A DNA stretch of 8,051 nucleotides from JAWLCQ01 sp041687095 (GTDB lineage: Bacteria; Planctomycetota; Phycisphaerae; SM23-33), in contig JAWLCQ010000202.1 of NCBI GenBank assembly GCA_041687095.1, forward strand, positions 1 to 8,051, given 5' to 3'. The notes under the pieces were generated by a model that searched no databases, had not been told where the DNA came from, and saw only the letters and a program-made list of their open reading frames with translations. Positions 1 through 5,325 of the stretch are shown piece by piece. Each line of letters starts with the position of its first letter. Position 1 is the first letter of the stretch. A program made the position numbers and the translations under genes.

Positions 1-52
1 TTCCATGGATGTCTTGAATCTACTGCTCACCTGTTCTCCTGCTCGCCTGCTC

Positions 53-103
53 TAGCAGCCCGTTTCTAAACGGGCTGCTAAGCCCACCGACTGCGTCGGT
101 GGG
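53..103. repeat. Two tandem perfect inverted repeats (hairpins) downstream of the VWA gene
   Basis: The first hairpin is 53-65 (TAGCAGCCCGTTT) against 68-80, a perfect 13-bp stem with almost no loop. The second is 83-91 (CCCACCGAC) against 95-103, a perfect 9-bp stem with a 3-nt loop. They are 2 bp apart and lie about 70 bp beyond the stop of the minus-strand VWA gene, so they could end its transcript. Neither side has a T-run, so a classical intrinsic terminator is doubtful. A dispersed palindromic element is the other reading. Confidence 0.5.
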
Positions 104-175
104 ATCCGTCCCGTCGGAGCAAGCGGTCCCCTGCGCACCGTACCCGTCCGGTCCGATGCACCCAGGGAACGCTCT

Positions 176-1414
176 CTACTTCCCCTCGGGCGCCTTCTCG
201 GGCTGCGGGGCCTGCGGAGCGTTCAACTGCTGCCGCACCGCCTCCCGCAGCGCCTGGTCGAACGCCTGCCCCTCGTCGAGCCCCTGCTTCTCCATCTCCG
301 CCTTCACGTGCGCGTCCCGCTGCTGCGACAGGCCCTGGATCTGCTTCTGCAGTTCCGCCCGCTGCGCCGCGAGCTGCTCGACGTGCTCCTTCCGCTGCTC
401 GGGCGTCATCTCGCGCATCTCCTCGGGCAGGTCCTCGTCCTTCATCTCCTCGACCTTCACCTTGCCCGCGGCCTCCGCGTCGACGAGGTCCCACGCGTCG
501 TTGTCGTAGAGCTTCGTGGACTTCGCGCTGGCCCGCTCCGCCGCCGCCGGGGCGCCCAGGGACGACGCGTTGTCGTCCTGCGCCGCCTGGTTCGCCTTCC
601 CCTCCCGTCCCCGCTGGCCGTACCCGACGTACGTCTTGTTCAGTTCGGCCCCCAGTTCCACGAGCTTCTTGTCGTACGGGGTCGCCACCACCACCGTCCC
701 CCGGTCCTGATCGATGGCCGCGTACGTCCCGTCGGCCCAGGCGGCCGCGTCGGACCAGCCCGTCTGCCGCCCCTCGTCCGCTCCCCCGCAGAAGATCGTG
801 TTGACGACGATCCCCTTCGTCGCCGCCGCCTTGCAGATGTCCTGGAGCTTGTGCGCGGGATCCTGCGTCGCGGGCTCGTTGCCCGCGACAAAGAGGATCC
901 GCACCGTCGCGGGGTCCTCGCTCCACTTCAGCTCCTCCGTCGCCGCCCGCACCACCCGCGCCACGTACTCCGTCCCCCCGTTCGTCTTCAGCGCGAACAG
1001 CTTCCCGTACACCGTGTCCAGATCGTCCGTCAGCTCGCACACCCGCTCCACCCAGCCGTTCTCCGAGTTCAGCCCGTCGTTGCCGTACTGGTACAGCGCC
1101 ACGCGGAGCTTGGGGACGGGCTTGGCCGTGGCGATCTCGTTGACGACCGCCCACAGCTTCTGCTTCGCCGAGTCGATCAGCCCGTCCATCGAGTTCGACG
1201 TGTCCAGGCAGATGACAAGATCCACCTGCCGCACGCTCCCCACCGGCTGCGTCGTCGGCGCTTCCGCCGATGCGGCGATCGCGGGCGCCGCCGCCGGTCC
1301 CACCGTGCCCTGCGGGCTGCCCGGCTCGGCCGCCCACGCCGCGCCCACCACCAACGCCACCGCCACCACCACCGCACCGCACCACACGATTCCGATTCCC
1401 GTCGTCTTCATCAT
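176..1414 (-). CDS. Secreted VWA-domain protein with C-terminal coiled segment
   Basis: A 412-residue exported protein. Residues 1-29 look like a signal peptide: MMK with one Lys, a long hydrophobic stretch, and AWA-A as a likely cleavage site. A low-complexity Ala/Pro linker follows (about 30-62). A von Willebrand factor A domain starts at VDLVICLDTSNSMDG: D71-x-S73-x-S75 is the metal-site (MIDAS) DxSxS motif and T148 (NGGTEY) is the likely MIDAS Thr. The position that is usually Asp-Gly reads VAGNEPATQ (176-184). The tail (about 318-398) is rich in Glu, Lys, Gln and Arg and is probably helical or coiled, ending Pro-rich. The partner or substrate is unknown; VWA domains usually mediate metal-dependent protein contacts in the cell envelope. 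The start is ATGATG at 1414, preceded on the minus strand by GAAAGGGG. It has no operon partner in the window. The VWA assignment is firm; the role is not. Confidence 0.9.
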   Translation of the reverse strand: MMKTTGIGIVWCGAVVVAVALVVGAAWAAEPGSPQGTVGPAAAPAIAASAEAPTTQPVGSVRQVDLVICLDTSNSMDGLIDSAKQKLWAVVNEIATAKPVPKLRVALYQYGNDGLNSENGWVERVCELTDDLDTVYGKLFALKTNGGTEYVARVVRAATEELKWSEDPATVRILFVAGNEPATQDPAHKLQDICKAAATKGIVVNTIFCGGADEGRQTGWSDAAAWADGTYAAIDQDRGTVVVATPYDKKLVELGAELNKTYVGYGQRGREGKANQAAQDDNASSLGAPAAAERASAKSTKLYDNDAWDLVDAEAAGKVKVEEMKDEDLPEEMREMTPEQRKEHVEQLAAQRAELQKQIQGLSQQRDAHVKAEMEKQGLDEGQAFDQALREAVRQQLNAPQAPQPEKAPEGK

Positions 1415-1443
1415 GGGCCCCTTTCATCTGATGGTCCTTCCCG

Positions 1444-1449
1444 ATTAGA
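1444..1449 (-). promoter_or_regulatory. Possible -10 element for the VWA gene
   Basis: On the minus strand the hexamer TCTAAT (five of six matches to TATAAT) lies about 30 bp before the VWA start codon in otherwise very G+C-rich DNA. No good -35 hexamer is seen at 16-18 bp, so this is a weak call. Confidence 0.3.
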
Positions 1450-1514
1450 CGCACGCCGCCCGCTACGGTTCCCCACTGCGCGTCGCGCCCACGGACACTT
1501 CCCAAAGGAAGGCA

Positions 1515-1878
1515 GGGATGCAGGGGATGCAAGGGATTGGGCAAGGGCGGAGGAAACGGTGCGGGGCTCGCACGCAACGGAGGACGGGCATGGGGCGCGT
1601 AGCGCGCAGTCCGTTCGCCGGACGCTTGCGGATCTGCACTGCAAACGCGCAAGATCCTCGCCTTTTCGAGGATGTTTCCGGGTCCTCAAACGGCGCTCAC
1701 TTCGATTGGGGCCGTGGCAGGGGCGACAGCCCAATCGGAAATCGAAAGTCGAGAATCGAAATTGGGAGCGGGCGCAGCCCGCGCTGCGCTTCTTCTGAGC
1801 GGACAGCACGCTCCCGGACTCGCCCCTCCGCGGACCCACCGTCCGCCTCCCTCCGATCCCCTGCATCCCCTGCATCCC
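1515..1878. repeat. Non-coding element bounded by 23-bp inverted repeats
   Basis: The left arm (1515-1537) and the reverse complement of the right arm (1856-1878) match at 22 of 23 positions. Each arm is itself a short tandem of a GATGCAGGG-like 9-mer. The interior (1538-1855) has no convincing gene: its open frames run through both strands with Arg/Ser-rich, family-less translations. It holds several hairpins: CTTGCG 1625-1630 with 1648-1653, ATCCTCG 1654-1660 with 1667-1673, and GCGGGC 1768-1773 with 1777-1782. This fills most of the 1415-1918 gap. It could be a MITE-like element or two independent insertions of a common intergenic repeat. The right arm is about 40 bp past the stop of the LysR-type gene, so it may also affect the end of that transcript. 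Confidence 0.55.
1730..1766. repeat. AATCG-rich imperfect palindrome
   Basis: This stretch begins CCCAAT and ends ATTGGG. In between it repeats a GAAATCGAAAGTCGAGAATCG pattern: short purine-rich units spaced by TCG. Its base use is clearly less G+C-rich than its surroundings. It is followed at once by the GCGGGC/GCCCGC hairpin (1768-1782). It looks like a dispersed intergenic repeat; no function can be read from the sequence. Confidence 0.4.
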
Positions 1879-1918
1879 CGCTCGACTATCAGGACGCCGC
1901 GGAACCGTGCGGCGGCCG

Positions 1919-2815
1919 TCAGGTCGTGCGCTCGCCCTCGCGGCGGATGAGGGTGAGGAACATCCGCTCCGCCGGGGTGGCCCCCTTGCCGCGCCGGCGG
2001 ATGACCCCCACCGGGCGGACCCACTTGCGCGGGTCCTGGAAGCGGATGAACGACAGGTCCCCGTGCGATGCCTCGCGGGCGATGTTCTCCCGCGGGAGGA
2101 TGCTGATGCCCGCCTCGATGTAGATCGCCCGCTTGAGCAGTTCGATGTTGTCGAACTCCATCACGACGTCCACCTTCACGTGCGACGCCTTGAGCAGCCG
2201 GTCGATCGCCCGCCGCGTCGGGATGCCCCGGTGGAAGGCCACGAACCGCTGCCCCTCCAGGTCCCGCGGGGCCAGCACCGTCTCCCCGGCCAGCGGGTGC
2301 TGCGGGTGGCACACCACCACGAGTTCCTCCTCGGCGAGGGGGATGGTCTCGATGGAGCGGTGCTTCTCGGGGTACGCGACGACGCCCAGGTCCATCTCCC
2401 CGCTGATGACGGCCGAGTAGATCCGCGACGAGGTGGTGTACTGCACGTGGAGGTTGACCTCGGGGTGGTCGCGGAGGAAGCGGCGGACGAAGCGGTCGAC
2501 GATGTACAGCCCCGCGGAGTAGATCGTGCCCATCCGCAGCACCCCGCGGATCGAGTCGGCCGCCGAGCGGACCTCGCCCGTGAGCTGCTCGTAGCGGCGG
2601 AGGATCTCGCGGCAGCCCTGATAGAAGGTCTTCCCCGCCTCCGTCGCCGCCACCCCCCCCCCGCCGCGCGACACGAGCTGCACGTTCAACTCGCGCTCGA
2701 GCTTGGCCAACTGCTGCGAAACCGCCGACTGGGACACGAAGTTCACCTCGGCCGCCCGCGAGAAACTGCCCGTATCGACCAAGTCGCAGAAGGTTTTCAT
2801 CACGTCCAGGTTCAT
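1919..2815 (-). CDS. LysR-type transcriptional regulator
   Basis: A 298-residue LysR-type regulator of usual family length. A winged helix-turn-helix fills residues 1-60: MKTFCDLVDTGSFSRAAE, then the recognition region SQSAVSQQLAKLERELNVQL, with a wing that reads SRGGGGVAATEAG. A linker helix (about 60-85) leads into the periplasmic-binding-protein-like effector domain (about 88-295). Members bind DNA as tetramers and usually respond to a small metabolite; the ligand here cannot be read. ATG at 2815 is chosen because AGAGGTG lies just upstream at about 5 nt. A GTG at 2821 would add two residues but overlaps that ribosome site. The upstream region (2834-2839, minus strand TAATAT) could hold a weak -10. 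No adjacent target gene is obvious. LysR-type proteins often control sulfur assimilation, and cysH lies about 3.6 kb away, but that link is only a guess. The wing is encoded by a run of ten G (2653-2662). Confidence 0.92.
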   Translation of the reverse strand: MNLDVMKTFCDLVDTGSFSRAAEVNFVSQSAVSQQLAKLERELNVQLVSRGGGGVAATEAGKTFYQGCREILRRYEQLTGEVRSAADSIRGVLRMGTIYSAGLYIVDRFVRRFLRDHPEVNLHVQYTTSSRIYSAVISGEMDLGVVAYPEKHRSIETIPLAEEELVVVCHPQHPLAGETVLAPRDLEGQRFVAFHRGIPTRRAIDRLLKASHVKVDVVMEFDNIELLKRAIYIEAGISILPRENIAREASHGDLSFIRFQDPRKWVRPVGVIRRRGKGATPAERMFLTLIRREGERTT

Positions 2816-2918
2816 CGCCACCTCTGATGGCCGATATTACCACAGCTTATGGCCGCGGTCCACACCCCCATCCTCCCCTCGCCCCATCACGCCCTCGCCA
2901 TCATCCCCTCGCCGCCGC

Positions 2919-2949
2919 GGGTGCCACGGCTGCGCTGTTTGCAGCCGTG
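2919..2949. repeat. Hairpin repeat with GGGTGCCACGGCTGCG core
   Basis: CACGGCTGC (2925-2933) pairs perfectly with 2941-2949 around a 7-nt loop. The 16-bp core 2919-2934 recurs exactly at 8003-8018, so this is a dispersed intergenic repeat. The rest of the gene-free stretch 2816-3112 shows only C-rich low-complexity sequence (2860-2920) and a short GGTTC/GAACC hairpin (2976-2988). No protein-like open frame is seen there. Confidence 0.5.
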
Positions 2950-3112
2950 CTCCTACGAGCGCGAGGCGGAACATGGGTTCTGCGAACCTGTAGCGCCCGG
3001 CGCTTGCCGCGTAGGTGCCTGTCCCCCTTTTCGAGGCGGTGCGGGGCTCCTCACCCGCACTGCCGTGACCGATTGCCCTTTTCGCAAACCTTCAGACCCG
3101 TCGAAAATGCCC

Positions 3113-3140
3113 TTGTGTCCTGTTCGCCAAGCCTTATAAT
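3113..3140 (+). promoter_or_regulatory. Promoter of the tRNA-Pro gene
   Basis: TTGTGT at 3113-3118 and a perfect TATAAT at 3135-3140 are separated by 16 bp, the layout of a housekeeping sigma70-type promoter. Transcription would start near 3147, about 14 nt before the mature tRNA. Confidence 0.75.
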
Positions 3141-3160
3141 CGTCGAAAGAGAAACGCGAT

Positions 3161-3236
3161 CGGGGCGTAGCTCAGCTTGGTTTAGAGTGCTTGACTGGGG
3201 GTCAAGAGGTCGCAGGTTCAAATCCTGTCGCCCCGA
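3161..3236 (+). tRNA. tRNA-Pro (anticodon GGG)
   Basis: A 76-nt cloverleaf. The acceptor stem CGGGGCG (3161-3167) pairs with CGCCCCG (3229-3235), and A3236 is the discriminator base. The C1-G72 pair is typical of bacterial tRNA-Pro. The anticodon stem CTTGA/TCAAG closes a 7-nt loop with GGG at 3197-3199, which reads the proline codon CCC. The T arm has the usual GG-TTCAAAT-CC core. The 3' CCA is not encoded (CTT follows), so it must be added after transcription. It is a single-gene unit between its own promoter and terminator. Confidence 0.97.
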
Positions 3237-3245
3237 CTTTGGTAC

Positions 3246-3280
3246 ACCACGGCCGCTCGTAAGGGCGGCCGTGGTCTTTC
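3246..3280 (+). terminator. Hairpin terminator of the tRNA gene
   Basis: ACCACGGCCGC (3246-3256) pairs perfectly with 3265-3275. Two further pairs (one G-T) close on a GTAA tetraloop of the GNRA class. A short pyrimidine tract, CTTTCC, follows. It sits 10 nt past the tRNA 3' end. The T-tract is weak but the stem is strong. Confidence 0.75.
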
Positions 3281-3306
3281 CATAGGGGCCTGGCGGCAGC
3301 ATTCAG

Positions 3307-3381
3307 GCGGAAAAGGAGGGACGGTTACGTTTTTCCCGATGCGCTGCGATTCCGAAATGAGTAAGCGTCCCTCATTTCCTC
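3307..3381. repeat. Palindromic repeat, copy 1 of 3
   Basis: Identical over 75 bp to 4237-4311. It is an imperfect palindrome: GAGGGACG near the left end (3316-3323) pairs with CGTCCCTC near the right end (3366-3373), GGAAA pairs with TTTCC at the outer ends, and TTTTC/GAAA pairs further in, so the whole unit can fold as one long hairpin. The right end is followed by a 10-bp tandem copy of its own CTCATTTCCT (3371-3380, 3381-3390). The form recalls REP/REPIN elements mobilised by RAYT-type transposases. No transposase is in the window. Confidence 0.85.
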
Positions 3382-3389
3382 TCATTTCC

Positions 3390-4022
3390 TCAGTTCGCCA
3401 CCGAAGACGCCCGGGTCCTCAAGATCGGCAGGCCGCAGCGTTCCGAGATGACTTCCGCCCACCGGGAGAGCTTGCCGGGGCGGTAATCGCCGACCAGCGG
3501 GTAGCGTTTGAGAATGCCCTCTTCCTTGACGATCAGGTTCAACTGACTGAACGTTGCCACGCAGCGTCCCTCTGGGTCGGGCCTGGTCGCTTCCCCGGTA
3601 AGGACTTGCAGCCCGTACACATCGTCGATCGGGAAGGTCTTGCACAACCGCGGGCAGGAGACGGTGCGCTCCATCGGCCTGCAGATGAACCATGCCCGCC
3701 GGTCGCGGAATCGCTCATAAAGAAGCACGCCAGCCAGGAAGGCGGCACCGAGGAACCAGCACCACCAGGCCGCCCCGACGAGGAAACCCGCCACGTCCTC
3801 CGGGACAATGAGCCACCTATGGGACCAGTAGAGCCCCGCCCCCACCAGAGCGAACAGAAGCAGACTCACGATTCCCAGCCGCAACAGCGGCCTTGGTCTG
3901 ATCCGCACTTCGCATGACGATACATCCACTCGCCAGACCGGCGAGGACGAGTAGAGTCGATCATCGTGCGCCAGTTCGCGGAATTCCACCGGCGTCTGAT
4001 CATCCACGTAGTGCGCCGCCAT
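3390..4022 (-). CDS. Hypothetical two-helix membrane protein
   Basis: A 210-residue protein of no family I can name. A polar N-terminus (1-47) is followed by two hydrophobic helices, about 48-66 and 78-102, rich in Leu, Ala, Gly and Trp. A soluble domain of about 105 residues follows, probably beta-rich at first (AWFICRPMERTVSC) and ending in a helical, basic tail. The layout of two helices plus a soluble C-terminal domain recalls bacterial PH-like membrane proteins, but this is only a resemblance. ATG at 4022 is chosen because AAGGGAG lies six bases upstream; longer in-frame starts (ATG 4028, ATG 4073, TTG 4118) lack such a site. The stop codon is only 9 bp from repeat copy 1, and its first base on the plus strand (T3390) is the last base of a duplicated repeat end, so the C-terminus may have been reset by the insertion. 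Confidence 0.7.
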   Translation of the reverse strand: MAAHYVDDQTPVEFRELAHDDRLYSSSPVWRVDVSSCEVRIRPRPLLRLGIVSLLLFALVGAGLYWSHRWLIVPEDVAGFLVGAAWWCWFLGAAFLAGVLLYERFRDRRAWFICRPMERTVSCPRLCKTFPIDDVYGLQVLTGEATRPDPEGRCVATFSQLNLIVKEEGILKRYPLVGDYRPGKLSRWAEVISERCGLPILRTRASSVAN

Positions 4023-4236
4023 CCACATCTCCCTTTGGACTGCCCGCTTCTGCCGATATCGTACCTCCCCCATCGATGTGAGTCCATGATCCACGGTCGG
4101 CAGGTTTGTGGCCGGCAAGATGGCATGGGCCGGCGCCTCTTACGCCTCAACTTTCCCTGAATGCCCTGGCAGCAGTACGTGGAGAGCCGCCTGCAAGATT
4201 TCCAGCAGCGGTAATCGTCCACCCCGCGGGGGTCCA
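4023..4236. other. Gene-free spacer between membrane gene and repeat copy 2
   Basis: No convincing gene or RNA is seen. A 17-codon plus-strand open frame (4161-4214) starts at an ATG just after a TGA but has no ribosome site and no recognisable product. The spacer should hold the promoter of the minus-strand gene, but no clear hexamers are visible. Confidence 0.3.
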
Positions 4237-4311
4237 GCGGAAAAGGAGGGACGGTTACGTTTTTCCCGATGCGCTGCGATTCCGAAATGAGTAAGCGTCC
4301 CTCATTTCCTC
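4237..4311. repeat. Palindromic repeat, copy 2 of 3
   Basis: The same 75 bp as copy 1, in the same orientation and 930 bp further on. Its right end carries a different duplication: the 15-bp CGTCCCTCATTTCCT is present twice (4296-4310 and 4311-4325), followed by a CATTTCC remnant. Prophage capsid sequence starts within about 10-20 bp of this end. Confidence 0.85.
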
Positions 4312-4332
4312 GTCCCTCATTTCCTCATTTCC

Positions 4333-4558
4333 CCCTGCGCCTCCTTCACCGGCTCGTCCGGCAAGGCGTGGTACCTGCTGGCCGACCCCAACCGCCTGCC
4401 CGCCATCGAGGTGGCGTTCCTCAACGGCGTGGACCGGCCCACGGTGGAGAGACCGATGCGGACTTCTCGACGCTGGGCATCCAGTTCCGCGGGTGCATCG
4501 ACTTCGGCGTCCGCGAGCAGGACTTCCGTGGAGCGGTTCGGATGAAGGGCGAGGTCCA
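4333..4558 (+). pseudogene. Phage major capsid protein, C-terminal fragment with frameshift
   Basis: Read from about 4336 the plus strand gives a C-terminal capsid-like sequence: KAWYLLADP, then IEVAFLNGVDRPTVE. The next conserved block, DADFSTLGIQFRG, followed by FGVREQDFRGAVRMKGE, continues in a different frame from 4455. The break lies at GTGGAGAGACCGATG (4443-4457), which fits loss of one base. These phrases match the C-terminal region of tailed-phage major capsid proteins (the Mu gpT-like / protease-capsid fusion group) as I know the family. Only about 70 residues remain. The N-terminal part is gone at repeat copy 2 and no stop codon ends the frame before the neighbouring minus-strand gene begins at 4563. 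It is clearly dead. Confidence 0.75.
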
Positions 4559-4562
4559 ACGG

Positions 4563-4958
4563 TTAGGGATTCGGCCGCTGGGGCCACCGGCGCTTGAGGG
4601 AACGCGCAACGAGGATCAAGGCGAGGGCCAGCAGGGCGAAGTGCAGAAGCTGCAGAGCGACACCGAACTTCGTTATGAACTCCCCGGGCGTCATCTCGCC
4701 AGCGCCCCAGCTGGATCCCATGGCAATCAACGAGAACGGGAACAGCCAAGGGCGCTGGCCCGCAAGGGCCTGATCCAGGAAGTGCTGCAGGAGCAGACCG
4801 GCAGCAGCGTCGAGCCACGGCCAGAGGATGAGGACGGCCCCGAGGAAGAGGAAGCTCCCGACGCGCGTTCGGCGAAAGCACCGCCAGCTCCCGGCGGCGA
4901 TGGCCGCCGTCAGAGTGACGTAGAGGATGAAGGACACGACGATTTCAGCAGTGGTCAC
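4563..4958 (-). CDS. Hypothetical small multi-pass membrane protein
   Basis: A 131-residue very hydrophobic protein with helices at about 4-24, 35-57, 70-84 (short) and 97-118. A basic tail (LKRRWPQR) suggests an inside C-terminus. I recognise no family. GTG at 4958 is chosen because GGGAG lies nine bases upstream; a GTG at 5000 would add 14 polar residues without a good ribosome site. It lies opposite in strand between the remnants of a phage capsid gene and a phage decoration gene, with only 4 bp between its stop and the capsid fragment. That fits a moron-type gene carried by the prophage, or a host gene brought in by rearrangement. Its frame is intact and the helices are well formed, so it may still be expressed. 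Confidence 0.6.
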   Translation of the reverse strand: MTTAEIVVSFILYVTLTAAIAAGSWRCFRRTRVGSFLFLGAVLILWPWLDAAAGLLLQHFLDQALAGQRPWLFPFSLIAMGSSWGAGEMTPGEFITKFGVALQLLHFALLALALILVARSLKRRWPQRPNP

Positions 4959-5040
4959 GGCGTAGCGCTCCCAATGGGTTTCGGGCAGGCAGCGTACCAC
5001 GTGACCATCCGCTGGACCAGCACACTGAGGAGAGAATGCT

Positions 5041-5137
5041 ATGGCAACCGCAACGTTTGTTCAGAACGGCAACAGCATCGAGCACACCCCCGGCAGCGCC
5101 GTCGCGGCCGGGGCCGTGGTCGTCCAGGGGGCCCTGA
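5041..5137 (+). pseudogene. DUF2190-type phage capsid decoration protein, N-terminal fragment
   Basis: ATG at 5041 with GAGGAG upstream (about 5027-5032) opens the frame MATATFVQNGNSIEHTPG, followed by SAVAAGAVVVQGAL. This is the characteristic start of the DUF2190 family of tailed-phage capsid cement or decoration proteins, which normally continue for about 75-80 more residues. Here the match stops at codon 32, where repeat copy 3 begins, and the frame then translates repeat DNA. In phages this gene normally lies next to the major capsid gene, as its remnant does here. The start signals look intact but the product would be useless. Confidence 0.75.
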
Positions 5138-5207
5138 GAAAAGGAGGGACGGTTACGTCTTTCCCGATGCGCGGCGATTCCGAAACGAATAACCGTCCCT
5201 CATTTCC
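5138..5207. repeat. Palindromic repeat, copy 3 of 3 (diverged)
   Basis: Aligned without gaps to 3310-3379 it differs at 5 of 70 positions. In this copy GGACGGTTA pairs fully with TAACCGTCC, whereas copies 1 and 2 have a G-G mismatch in that stem. It interrupts the DUF2190-type gene and lies 118 bp past the end of larE. It has no extra duplication at its right end. Confidence 0.8.
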
Positions 5208-5256
5208 CTGCCTTGCTCAGCAACGGGTGCTTGACGCGATGGCGACGCAGGCAGGG
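5206..5256. repeat. CCCTGCC/GGCAGGG inverted repeat
   Basis: CCCTGCC (5206-5212) pairs with GGCAGGG (5250-5256), and two further pairs follow inside one bulge. It starts in the last bases of repeat copy 3 and lies about 70 bp downstream of the larE stop, so it might fold at the end of that transcript. The loop is long (about 35 nt) and no T-run is present. Confidence 0.25.
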
Positions 5257-5325
5257 CGATCCTGCGGCGGCGAAGGAGTATGGAATGGATGGCTCAGAGA
5301 GCAAGCGGCGGGCGCGCGGTTGGCC

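Noticed and set aside
78..1798. Long open frames on both strands over the VWA gene (minus 78-1652, plus 308-1798)
   Set aside because: They translate to Arg/Gly-rich sequence with no domain and lie in other frames of a well-supported gene; long shadow frames are normal at this G+C content.
3051..3302. Minus-strand frame across the tRNA with GRQDLNLRPLDPQ
   Set aside because: This is the well-known false translation antisense to a tRNA gene, not a protein.
4161..4214. 17-codon plus-strand open frame starting MPWQQYVE
   Set aside because: Too short, without a ribosome site or recognisable family. It lies in the same direction as the phage remnants but cannot be assigned to them.
4269..5192. 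A 307-codon plus-strand frame
   Set aside because: It strings together repeat copy 2, the shifted half of the capsid fragment, the antisense of the membrane gene and repeat copy 3; only the capsid part is protein-like.
3307..5207. Integron-type cassette array with attC sites
   Set aside because: The repeats are palindromic and gene-adjacent, but no RYYYAAC/GTTRRRY core sites are present, no integrase is seen, and phage remnants rather than whole cassettes fill one interval.
3307..5207. CRISPR array
   Set aside because: Only three repeats, 70-75 bp long and about 900 bp apart, with genes between them.
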